Assembly (NCBI GenBank): GCA_041191265.1
Contig: JBEEPE010000292.1
Location: 1-22,102, forward strand
Source of the DNA: JBEEPE01 sp041191265
Lineage (GTDB): Bacteria; Verrucomicrobiota; Verrucomicrobiia; Chthoniobacterales; Chthoniobacteraceae
DNA: 22,102 nt
Direction: 5' to 3'
The position numbers and the translations under genes are program-made. The notes beneath the pieces were generated by a model, which saw nothing but the letters and a program-made list of their open reading frames with translations, was not told where the DNA came from and searched no databases. Positions 7,737 through 14,505 of the stretch are shown here, in pieces (within the stretch, counting starts at the first letter, position 1; every line of letters starts with the position of its first letter).

Positions 7737-9776
7737 TTAGTTGAGCCGCGTGAAGCCAGAATGACAGATGGGGCCTTCCAGCAGATCTTCCACCTTCCCA
7801 CCATTCTCGCATTGGCTGATCGTTTTAAATACACCGTCGAGGGTTTCGATGTACTTCTCCAGAGTATTTCTGTCGTGGGATAGACTCGAGTAGACAGCGT
7901 TAGATGCAAGAAATCCCTTTTTTAGCATTTCCTGGGTTAGGAGAGTTTTGTAGGCGAGTTGGTTAGGTGTTCGAAAAGTAAAACTCGCAAGAGCGGGCAA
8001 ACCATGATGGTCGAGAAGTAGCGCGTGCTTCTCAGCCAATGCGGTCCATGCGGTGCGGATAAACTTTCCGGTCTCCGTGATCTGAGTCCACGAATGCTCC
8101 CGCTCCATCACCTCCAACGTTTTCAACGCCGCCGCAGGACCGATTCTTTCCGTCCAAAACGTGCTGCTGATAAAAGTACTTTGGGCTGACTCCATTACCG
8201 CGCGACGCCCAATCGTAGCCGTGATGGCGTACCCGTTACCCAAAGCCTTACCGAACATCGCCATGTCCGGTTCCACTCCATAGAGCTTGTGCAAACCTCC
8301 AAAGGTCTCTCGAAATCCAGACGTGCACTCATCAAAAATAAGCACAATACCCCTCCGGTTGGCGAGTTCGCGGACTCCTTGAAGAAATCCCGTGGCGGGA
8401 CCCATATTCCGGGAGACCTCCATCTTGATCACCCCGACGTCCTGCTCATTCACGAGACGCTCCAGTTCATCCAACCGATTGTAGCCGAAGGGGAAAACGG
8501 TTCCCTTCAGACAGCGAGGGACTCCGTTCGGCTCCAAGCCGGGTAGGAGGTGCCCGTCCAGATTTTTATCATCGGCAAGGTTCGCCGACAGATACCAATC
8601 ATGCCAGCCGTGATATCCGCAAACTGCCACCTTATCACGTCCGCTTGCTGCCCTTGCGATTCGAATTGCAAGGGCGTTTGCTTCGCCGCCGGAACGCGCA
8701 AAACGTACCATTTCCGCCCAAGGGTGGATTTCAATCAACCTCTCCGCCAGAAGAACCTCCTCCGGGCAGTTTAGGGTAGACATATTCCCTTTATCAATGA
8801 CCTGTCTGACAGCCTCATCGACCTCTGGGTGAGCATAACCCAGAATATTGGTGCCAACCCCCATCAGGGACATGTCGATGTACTCACGATTATCAAGATC
8901 CCACACCCTACATCCCTTGGCGCGACTGAAATAGGATGGCCACTGGTCGGGAAGAAACATTTCAGCTCTCTTGGAAAGCAACATATTCCCGCCGGGAATC
9001 AGATGCTTTGCCCGTTTCCAAAGTTTTTGTCCTGATCCCATCGTGGCTCCCTCGTTTCTTTTCAATGTCTGGTTATATTGAAACAGACTAGGAATGGTGT
9101 TTTGAAGATTGAGCACATCCTCCCACTTGAAATGAATTTCCGGTGAGAAATGATGGAATATACTTTCGATAGTTTTGAAGTCTGCGGGCTCATCCACAGT
9201 CCAACGCAAAGATGATAAATCTTCCGTATGCTTCAAGCAGGCCTTCGAAAAACGCGAGGAATTCCGAATGAAAGGGGTGACATGTTCGTGGTCAAAAGGG
9301 GTGTTGCTTTCGGCATTCGCTGCTTCCAACGCGGTCCGGGTGAAAACCTCGACATCGAGGCCGTCGGGAAAAGTTGCCGGATCAATATTGCTAAAATAAT
9401 CTACGGATTTCTTGAGGAGACCAGCGACACAGGCGTCAACGAGATGGGGATCCACGAGAGGACAATCCCCCGTGATTCGCACAATAAGGTCCGCCTGACT
9501 GAACATCGCCGCATCGATGAATCGTTCCAGGACATCATTCTCGCTTCCTTCGACACACGGGTAGCCAAGTTTGCGTACATGGCTTGCGAGGGGGACGTTT
9601 TTAGGATCTTTGGAAGTTGCAACCACGATACCATGGAGCATTTTCGATCGCGACAAGCGGGCCAGAAGCAACTCGATCATTGGTATCCCGCAGATCGGTT
9701 TCATGACCTTGTTTGGCAGCCTACTCGAACCCATCCGAGCTTGAACGATAGCGACGGTTTTCAAAGTTCGTTCCAT
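7737..9776 (-). CDS. SpsF-type cytidylyltransferase fused to a class III aminotransferase (GSA aminomutase-like)
   Basis: This 679-residue protein joins two enzymes. Residues 1 to about 235 are an SpsF-type nucleotidyltransferase: VAIVQARMGSSRLPNKV at 8-24, VVATSKDPKN at 51-60, VRITGDCPLVDP at 99-110, RWTVDEPADF at 191-200. The B. subtilis sps operon carries such a protein beside SpsE (PseI-like) and SpsG (PseG-like), so it probably makes the CMP-nonulosonic acid here. Residues about 246-650 are a fold-type I class III PLP enzyme like glutamate-1-semialdehyde aminomutase, with RSGGEANALAIR at 361-372, FDECTSGFRE at 481-490 (Asp482 for PLP) and MFGKALGNGY at 507-516 (Lys510 as Schiff base). 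Its substrate is unknown; an amino-sugar step is inferred. The ATG at 9776 overlaps the upstream gene by 16 bp. Confidence 0.87.
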   Translation of the reverse strand: MERTLKTVAIVQARMGSSRLPNKVMKPICGIPMIELLLARLSRSKMLHGIVVATSKDPKNVPLASHVRKLGYPCVEGSENDVLERFIDAAMFSQADLIVRITGDCPLVDPHLVDACVAGLLKKSVDYFSNIDPATFPDGLDVEVFTRTALEAANAESNTPFDHEHVTPFIRNSSRFSKACLKHTEDLSSLRWTVDEPADFKTIESIFHHFSPEIHFKWEDVLNLQNTIPSLFQYNQTLKRNEGATMGSGQKLWKRAKHLIPGGNMLLSKRAEMFLPDQWPSYFSRAKGCRVWDLDNREYIDMSLMGVGTNILGYAHPEVDEAVRQVIDKGNMSTLNCPEEVLLAERLIEIHPWAEMVRFARSGGEANALAIRIARAASGRDKVAVCGYHGWHDWYLSANLADDKNLDGHLLPGLEPNGVPRCLKGTVFPFGYNRLDELERLVNEQDVGVIKMEVSRNMGPATGFLQGVRELANRRGIVLIFDECTSGFRETFGGLHKLYGVEPDMAMFGKALGNGYAITATIGRRAVMESAQSTFISSTFWTERIGPAAALKTLEVMEREHSWTQITETGKFIRTAWTALAEKHALLLDHHGLPALASFTFRTPNQLAYKTLLTQEMLKKGFLASNAVYSSLSHDRNTLEKYIETLDGVFKTISQCENGGKVEDLLEGPICHSGFTRLN
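9041..9055 (-). promoter_or_regulatory. Possible internal translation start for the aminotransferase domain
   Basis: Codon 246 of the fusion is an ATG at 9041, preceded on this strand by GAGGGAGCCACG, a good ribosome binding site at normal spacing. It lies exactly at the junction between the cytidylyltransferase and aminotransferase domains. The site may be a relic of two formerly separate genes, or may still give a free aminotransferase. Confidence 0.35.
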
Positions 9777-11146
9777 AGTGCAGGGTTCACAAGGTGTGCG
9801 TCTAGCGCGGCCATGGCCGGCCATGAGTTTAAAAGGCTTTGTTGACTCACCGCCTCGATGATTTGAATTAGTTGGCGTCTATTTTCGATCCCCACAACGA
9901 TGCGACGGGCATGGGTGGAGCTCAGTACAAACCTGAGGCAGGCCTCAAGAGGAGAGACCTTAGTTTCACGCAACCATGCCTCCCAACTGTTCCAAATCGG
10001 AGTCCAGCGGACAAACTTTTCCGGACGTTCCGCTCCATTCATCAAAAGAAGTCCCTGCAGGAATACCGACCGCACTTGGAGTTCGATTCCAGATTCTTGC
10101 AAAGTCTTCTCCCAGTGACTATGCACCAGCCTGCGGTCTATCAAATTCAATGGAGCCTGAACGACTTCGCAGGCGTATTTAGATAAAATCGGATCGAGTT
10201 CAGAAGGGTCGTAAATCGAAATTCCGATCTTTTCAATGAGCCCTTTTGCTTTGGCGTTTTGGAGTGCCTCAAAAATAGGGCTTCCTTGATCCGTGAGAAG
10301 TTGCTTGGGACGGTGCAGGAGTAAGCTCGAAAGCTTCGGAACCCTCAACCTCATTAAAGAGTTTCGTATCGTTGTCTCGACCCATGCATTAATATTAGGA
10401 CAGTCGGATGGTACGGAGTCGAGCTTACTTGTGATGTTCCATTTTGAGATCCCGAGAGAACCCAAGGTCGACTCACTGCCCCCATAGGCCATTGCTGTAT
10501 CGATGGAGTCTACTCCCTCGGAAGCGGCTGTGGCTAAGATTCGACCTGCCTCCTCTTCGCTAATCCGCTTGCAACCCCCGATGCCATAATCCATCCCGAA
10601 CAAGACTGTTCCGATGGAGATACGTCTTGCCGGGGCAAGATTCAGTGCCATTTGAATATTTTCCTGCGAGCCCTCTGAAAGCGCTTCAAATCCGACTTTC
10701 TCGTAAGCGCGAATCGCGGCCGCGTTCGATCGATGGACACCGAGGTTGAAGGAAAAAATCCCGTAATGTTTGAGAAGCCATTTTGTGGAAGCATCGATCA
10801 CCTCGGCAGCGACATTCCGACCACGCCACTCCGGATCTCCAATCATGATTCCCAGCGTGGCGGACCTGTTTTCAAGGTCAATAGGCTCAAACTTGATGTT
10901 ACCTATATGTCGCGAGTTTTCTTTTAAGAAAACACCAAAAAATAACACGTCCTCACATCGGCTCTTTTCGGAAATATAGTCGCGAATCGATTCTATAGAG
11001 CTATTTTCAGACGCGGCAATATAACGCCGAATAACAGGATCCGAAAACCAACCAGAATACTCCTTCGTAGCATCCCCCGCATTCAAGGGCCTCAAATAAA
11101 ACCTCCCCGTCTCGATCCTTAGAGCTCCCTTGTCGGGCAGGTTCAT
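9761..11146 (-). CDS. GNAT acetyltransferase fused to an aldo/keto reductase
   Basis: A 461-residue two-domain protein. Residues about 10-168 are a RimJ/RimL-type GNAT: ETGRFYLRPL at 12-21, IGDPEWRGRNVAAEVI at 102-117 (acetyl-CoA loop), and RSNAAAIRAYEKVGF at 139-153. Residues about 175-455 are an aldo/keto reductase with the full catalytic tetrad visible as Asp216 and Tyr221 (SIDTAMAYGG), Lys241 (ITSKLD) and His278 (LLLHRP). The GNAT half resembles acetyltransferases of nonulosonic acid clusters and could be the PseH activity. The reductase has no place in the standard pathway and may reduce or modify a sugar intermediate. The ATG at 11146 follows an AT-rich stretch without a ribosome binding site; a GTG at 11182 preceded by AAGG is an alternative that adds 12 residues. 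It follows pseC after 98 bp. Confidence 0.86.
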   Translation of the reverse strand: MNLPDKGALRIETGRFYLRPLNAGDATKEYSGWFSDPVIRRYIAASENSSIESIRDYISEKSRCEDVLFFGVFLKENSRHIGNIKFEPIDLENRSATLGIMIGDPEWRGRNVAAEVIDASTKWLLKHYGIFSFNLGVHRSNAAAIRAYEKVGFEALSEGSQENIQMALNLAPARRISIGTVLFGMDYGIGGCKRISEEEAGRILATAASEGVDSIDTAMAYGGSESTLGSLGISKWNITSKLDSVPSDCPNINAWVETTIRNSLMRLRVPKLSSLLLHRPKQLLTDQGSPIFEALQNAKAKGLIEKIGISIYDPSELDPILSKYACEVVQAPLNLIDRRLVHSHWEKTLQESGIELQVRSVFLQGLLLMNGAERPEKFVRWTPIWNSWEAWLRETKVSPLEACLRFVLSSTHARRIVVGIENRRQLIQIIEAVSQQSLLNSWPAMAALDAHLVNPALWNEL

Positions 11147-11244
11147 AATTAAATTAAACGAGCAGAACAGGCAGTCACCCACCTTGCAGGATTCACTCTT
11201 TCGATTACAGCTAAATCATTAACAGCCATTGGATATGAGTGTTC

Positions 11245-12495
11245 TTAGTTCGCTAGGTCGGATACCAGCGCAACCACTTTTTCGAGATCCTCACTCGTCA
11301 TAGACGGATACAAAGGCAGGCTGAGCGCTTCGGCATAAAAAGATTCCGCCTCCGGGCATTTTCCTGCGCGGTAGCCGTAGGTTTTGCGGTACCAAGGCTG
11401 GAGGTGCACCGGGATGTAAAGCACCTGCGTGCCAACCCCCTTTTCGCGCAATTCCTGCATCACCTCCGTCCGCGTTTTCCCAATTTTGGGAAAATCAATC
11501 AGCACGGTGTAAAGATGCAGGGACAAGTCGGTGAGATCGTAACCAAAGTTCGGGGCGGGGAGCGCGGGGTGTTCGGGCGCAGTGAACCGGGGAAGCGTCA
11601 ACCACTCGAGGTTCGCAAAAGCCTCGTTGTAATGGCGGGCAATCTCTTGTCGGCGCGCAATGAATCCGGGGAGGCGTTTCAACTGGCTTCGCCCCAACGC
11701 GCATTGGAGATCGGTGATCCGGTAGTTGTAACCCAGATCCTGCATCTCGTAGTACCAGGCACCCTGCTCGGCGAAGGCGGCGGAGGAACCGTCTTCCGGG
11801 GAAACGGATTCGGAAAGGCCCGCAAAGTCCGCCGCGTTTCGCGTGATTCCATGGGTGCGCAGGAGACGCGCCTTGGCAGCCCATTCATCGTTTTCGGTCA
11901 GCAGGATTCCGCCTTCACCCGTTGTCAGAGTTTTAACCGGATGAAACGAAAAGGTGGTGATGTCCGCCCAAGGATGCCCCCCCAGTTTCCACCTGCCAGC
12001 CTCCGTCCGAAATCCTCCGCCAGTCCCATGACATGCGTCCTCGACCACGAAGGCTCCACGGGCACGAGCAATACGGGCGATTTCCGGCATGTTGCACGGT
12101 ACACCAGCGTAGTCGACGGCAACGACGGCCTTGGTATCGGAACGCCAACCCGCCTCCAAAGCCACCGGATCGAGGTTCCGCGTCTGCGGGTCAATGTCAC
12201 AGAAGTCCGGTATGGCCCCCACATAGGCTGCGGCATTGGCTGAGGCCACGAAGGTGATTGGGGAAGTAACCACTCGATTGCCCTGTCCCACCCCCAGCAC
12301 ACGCATCGCCAAATGGAGGGCCGCCGTCGCATTACAAACAGCCACGGCATGCCTGGCCCCCACCAAGTTCGCAAATTCCCTTTCAAAGGCCTCCACTTCC
12401 GGCCCGCAGGTCAAAAAATCAGAGCGTAGGGACCGGACTACCGCCTCAACGTCCTCCTCTGAAATCGACTGACGACCGTAGGGGATCAGAGCCAT
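11245..12495 (-). CDS. pseC: UDP-4-amino-4,6-dideoxy-N-acetyl-beta-L-altrosamine transaminase (PseC)
   Basis: A 416-residue DegT/DnrJ/EryC1 aminotransferase. It adds the 4-amino group to the PseB product using PLP and, in known PseC enzymes, glutamate. It starts IPYGRQSISEEDVEAV (residues 4-19) and continues LTCGPEVEAFEREFA at 28-42, as PseC proteins do. VVEDACHG at 150-157 holds the PLP-binding Asp153, and FSFHPVKTLTTGEGG at 182-196 holds the internal aldimine Lys188. The C-terminal part contains YNYRITDLQCALG and LYIPVHLQPWYRKTYGY, also family hallmarks. The length is slightly above the usual 370-390 residues, partly through an insertion around 220-245 (SESVSPEDGSSAAF). It starts 14 bp after pseB, so the two are surely one transcript. 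Confidence 0.94.
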   Translation of the reverse strand: MALIPYGRQSISEEDVEAVVRSLRSDFLTCGPEVEAFEREFANLVGARHAVAVCNATAALHLAMRVLGVGQGNRVVTSPITFVASANAAAYVGAIPDFCDIDPQTRNLDPVALEAGWRSDTKAVVAVDYAGVPCNMPEIARIARARGAFVVEDACHGTGGGFRTEAGRWKLGGHPWADITTFSFHPVKTLTTGEGGILLTENDEWAAKARLLRTHGITRNAADFAGLSESVSPEDGSSAAFAEQGAWYYEMQDLGYNYRITDLQCALGRSQLKRLPGFIARRQEIARHYNEAFANLEWLTLPRFTAPEHPALPAPNFGYDLTDLSLHLYTVLIDFPKIGKTRTEVMQELREKGVGTQVLYIPVHLQPWYRKTYGYRAGKCPEAESFYAEALSLPLYPSMTSEDLEKVVALVSDLAN

Positions 12496-12509
12496 GTCGC
12501 GCGTTCGGG

Positions 12510-13526
12510 CTAGCTCAGGGTTTCGCCGGGGCGCATGCAGTGGGCAGAAATCATGGCCCGGAGGGTCGGCACATCCAGCCAGTCCGAGTTTTTGCCCGAC
12601 TGGTACGAAAACCCCTTCGGCACGGGCTTCCCGTGATGGTGGAGCGCGTACTCCTCCAAGATAGCGGCTGCACTTTTGCCAAACAGAATTGGAACGATGA
12701 TGTAGTGTTTATCCGTCGCAATGGTCTGCAAGGCGTCGGTTTCGGTGATCATCTCCTCGTGGATTTTTTCGCCGGGACGGATGCCCACCACGGGGTGCTC
12801 GCAGTCGGGCCCAATGGCATTGGCGAGATCGGTGATGCGGTAGGAGGGAATTTTGGGGACAAAGATTTCTCCACCGAGTGCCGTTGCCATCGCGTGATAA
12901 ACCAGATCCACGCCCTCCTCCAAAGTGATGTTGAACCGGGTCATCTCCAGATCCGTGATGGGAAGGACCCCGGTCTTGCGGCGTTCTAGAAAAAATGGAA
13001 TCACCGAGCCTCGGGAGCCCATCACATTTCCATAACGCACTACGCTGAAGCGGATGTCTTGGCTGCCCCGGACGTTGTTGGCGGCGACGAAAAGCTTGTC
13101 CGAGCAGAGCTTGGTAGCTCCGTAAAGGTTGATGGGAGCGGCTGCCTTGTCGGTGGACAAAGCGACCACGCGTTTGACGCCCATGTCAATGCAGGCTTGG
13201 ACGACATTTTCCGCGCCGAGCACGTTGGTCTTAATACACTCAAAGGGATTATATTCGGCGGTGGGCACCTGCTTGAGAGCGGCTGCGTGGATTACCGTAT
13301 CGATCCCTTTGAGGGCATGCGCCAACCGGTCACGATCCCGCACGTCGCCGATGAAAAACCGGAGGCGTTTATCCGTGAACTTCTGTGACATCTCGTACTG
13401 CTTGAGTTCGTCTCGAGAGTAGATGACGACTCTCTTGATGTTGGGGTCGCTCAGGAGACGAGAAACGAAGCAATGGCCGAAAGATCCGGTTCCACCGGTG
13501 ACAAGAGCTGATTGCGCTGTGTGCAT
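12510..13526 (-). CDS. pseB: UDP-GlcNAc 4,6-dehydratase, inverting (PseB)
   Basis: A 338-residue short-chain dehydrogenase/reductase of the FlaA1/PseB type. It makes UDP-2-acetamido-2,6-dideoxy-beta-L-arabino-hex-4-ulose from UDP-GlcNAc, the first step of pseudaminic acid synthesis. The NADP-binding motif is LVTGGTGSFG at residues 8-17, followed by VVIYSRDELKQYEM at 33-46. IHAAALKQVPTAEYNP at 79-94 is nearly diagnostic. The active site is seen as STDK at 124-127 with Tyr135 and Lys139 in NLYGATKL. Length is typical (about 330). The ATG at 13526 has no clear ribosome binding site in front. It is the first gene of the operon, and an insertion sequence remnant begins about 310 bp upstream, which may affect the promoter. 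Confidence 0.95.
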   Translation of the reverse strand: MHTAQSALVTGGTGSFGHCFVSRLLSDPNIKRVVIYSRDELKQYEMSQKFTDKRLRFFIGDVRDRDRLAHALKGIDTVIHAAALKQVPTAEYNPFECIKTNVLGAENVVQACIDMGVKRVVALSTDKAAAPINLYGATKLCSDKLFVAANNVRGSQDIRFSVVRYGNVMGSRGSVIPFFLERRKTGVLPITDLEMTRFNITLEEGVDLVYHAMATALGGEIFVPKIPSYRITDLANAIGPDCEHPVVGIRPGEKIHEEMITETDALQTIATDKHYIIVPILFGKSAAAILEEYALHHHGKPVPKGFSYQSGKNSDWLDVPTLRAMISAHCMRPGETLS

Positions 13527-13840
13527 TGAGGATAGGGAGAAAAATCGACCCGAAAGCGATCTGCGAGAGGATGCTCTGGTGGATCGGGCTAATCAAGTCG
13601 GTCCTGAATAAGTCAGCAAAGCGTTGAGGAGCAATGTGATGGCGACGCATTGTGGCGTGCCTTTTGCTCGGGTCCGAGGGCGAAATCCACAAAAATCTGG
13701 AAAACAGCATGCTGCCAAAGGCCCCTCAAACCGCTCACTGTGGATTCGTCTCTTGTTTTTCATGTCTCTGTTTGGGGTTTCCCGCCCAGAGCATACTCCT
13801 TTTCCTTACGATCCCTCTGGCTCCGTTTCCCCGCGCCACC
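13527..13840. other. Leader region upstream of pseB, no gene seen
   Basis: About 310 bp separate pseB from the broken end of the IS3 remnant. It should contain the operon promoter on the - strand, but I see no strong -35/-10 pair. It contains one copy of the 13 bp repeat (13589-13601) and an 8 bp inverted pair, AATCCACA near 13685 and TGTGGATT near 13740. Frames running through it have no protein-like content. Confidence 0.4.
13589..13601 (+). repeat. 13 bp direct repeat, copy 1
   Basis: CTAATCAAGTCGG occurs here and again at 14416-14428 in the same orientation. The two copies bracket the IS3 remnant at a distance. They may be parts of a larger dispersed element rather than a target duplication, since IS3 elements usually duplicate only 3-5 bp. 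Confidence 0.5.
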
Positions 13841-13842
13841 TC

Positions 13843-14034
13843 ACCCGCGCGTGGCTCGCGCTGGGCAATGCGCCGCATCGCCTGGATCAAACCGGCATCG
13901 GCACTGCGGCGACGTCCTTGGTATCGCTGGGTGCTCCGGGGCTGTCCAAGGCCCGCACAGGCCCGGCGCTCGCTCGTTTCCAGACAGTCTTGCACATGCT
14001 TGACCGCTTCACGTTTGCGGGCCGGGCCTACCAT
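13843..14034 (-). pseudogene. IS3-family transposase orfB, 5' fragment
   Basis: The ATG at 14034 opens a frame whose first 64 residues are the N-terminus of an IS3-family OrfB: MVGPARKREAVKHVQDCL, SERRACAGLGQPRSTQRY, and the late MRRIAQREPRAG. In complete proteins the last motif is followed by YRRI and then the rve/DDE integrase core. Here the sequence changes abruptly to unrelated residues, so the DDE catalytic domain is absent. The ATG overlaps the expected end of orfA (TAG at 14028-14030), the normal IS3 arrangement for programmed frameshifting. It cannot be active. Confidence 0.75.
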
Positions 14035-14074
14035 TTTCCCTCCGCGATCTCCTTGAGTATCGCCTTGTCCAAGG

Positions 14075-14296
14075 TCAGATCAGCCACGGCCGCGCGTTCT
14101 CCTTCTCCAACTCGCGCAGCCTTTTAAGCGCGTCCTTCTTGATGCCCCCGTAGTGGCTTTTCCAGCGCTGGTAGGTCGCGGCGCTGACCCCGAGGGCCCG
14201 GCAGACTTCCTCCACATTCCTGCCCGCAGCCAGCATCCCGCCGGCCTCGCGCAGCTTTTTGATGATTTCTTCTCCTGGGTGTCGCTTTCTTTTCAT
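14075..14296 (-). pseudogene. IS3-family transposase orfA, frameshifted
   Basis: From the ATG at 14296 the frame reads MKRKRHPGEEIIKKLREAGG, then VEEVCRALGVSAATYQRWK, a helix-turn-helix of IS3-family OrfA, and a leucine-rich RLRELEKENAR. Intact relatives continue with a segment like VADLTLDKAILKEI. Here that segment is present (about 14089-14030) but in another frame, because a few bases were lost just after ENAR, so translation ends early at PWLI. The frame upstream of 14296 has no homology. A dead gene. Confidence 0.75.
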
Positions 14297-14411
14297 GAGA
14301 TCGAGCGGCGCTCTCGCCCCGCCAACTCTCATAACTCATGGCTCAGTTTTCGGGGAGCACTCCACCCGACCATCCGCTCATCCAGACAGCTAAAGCGTGA
14401 GTTTTTCAGGG

Positions 14412-14428
14412 CCGACTAATCAAGTCGG
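14412..14428 (+). repeat. Small hairpin containing 13 bp repeat copy 2
   Basis: CCGACT, loop AATCA, AGTCGG forms a perfect 6 bp stem. Bases 14416-14428 are identical to 13589-13601, where the left arm of the stem is not conserved. No T-run follows on either strand, so it does not look like an intrinsic terminator. Confidence 0.5.
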
Positions 14429-14505
14429 GATCAACACGCGTTGCATCATGAGGCGGAGGGGGAGGGACAACTTGCAGAAGCGGATTTGCACCGACAAAAA
14501 ACGCA

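Larger units (their letters stand above)
13840..14364 (-). mobile_element. Degraded IS3-family insertion sequence
   Basis: The remnant comprises a frameshifted orfA and the start of orfB, both on the - strand. The possible left terminal repeat lies at about 14339-14364: read on the - strand it begins TGGAGTGCTCCCCG, in keeping with the TG...CA ends of IS3 elements. No right end was found; the element stops within orfB near 13843. The end assignment is tentative, while the family is clear from the proteins. Confidence 0.65.

Noticed and set aside
7721..7909. Longer N-terminus for the PseG/GNAT protein
   Set aside because: The extension overlaps the 3' end of the upstream gene in another frame and has no homology; family members begin at the KSILLLRADG segment.
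9228..9845. A 205-codon frame on the + strand
   Set aside because: It lies fully antisense to the well-supported cytidylyltransferase and reductase genes and shows no motif.
11150..11231. A 26-codon frame between pseC and the GNAT/reductase gene (MAVNDLAVIERV...)
   Set aside because: No ribosome binding site and no similarity recognised; its stop lies two bases before the next ATG, but this alone is weak evidence.
11404..12243. A 279-codon frame on the + strand
   Set aside because: It is the shadow of pseC; codon periodicity of the G+C-rich sense gene explains its length.
13684..13747. Inverted pair AATCCACA/TGTGGATT as a pse operon operator or element end
   Set aside because: Only 8 bp matches with a spacer of about 45 bp, which can occur by chance.
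14412..14428. Intrinsic terminator for the acyltransferase gene
   Set aside because: The stem is only 6 bp and no T-run follows on the - strand.
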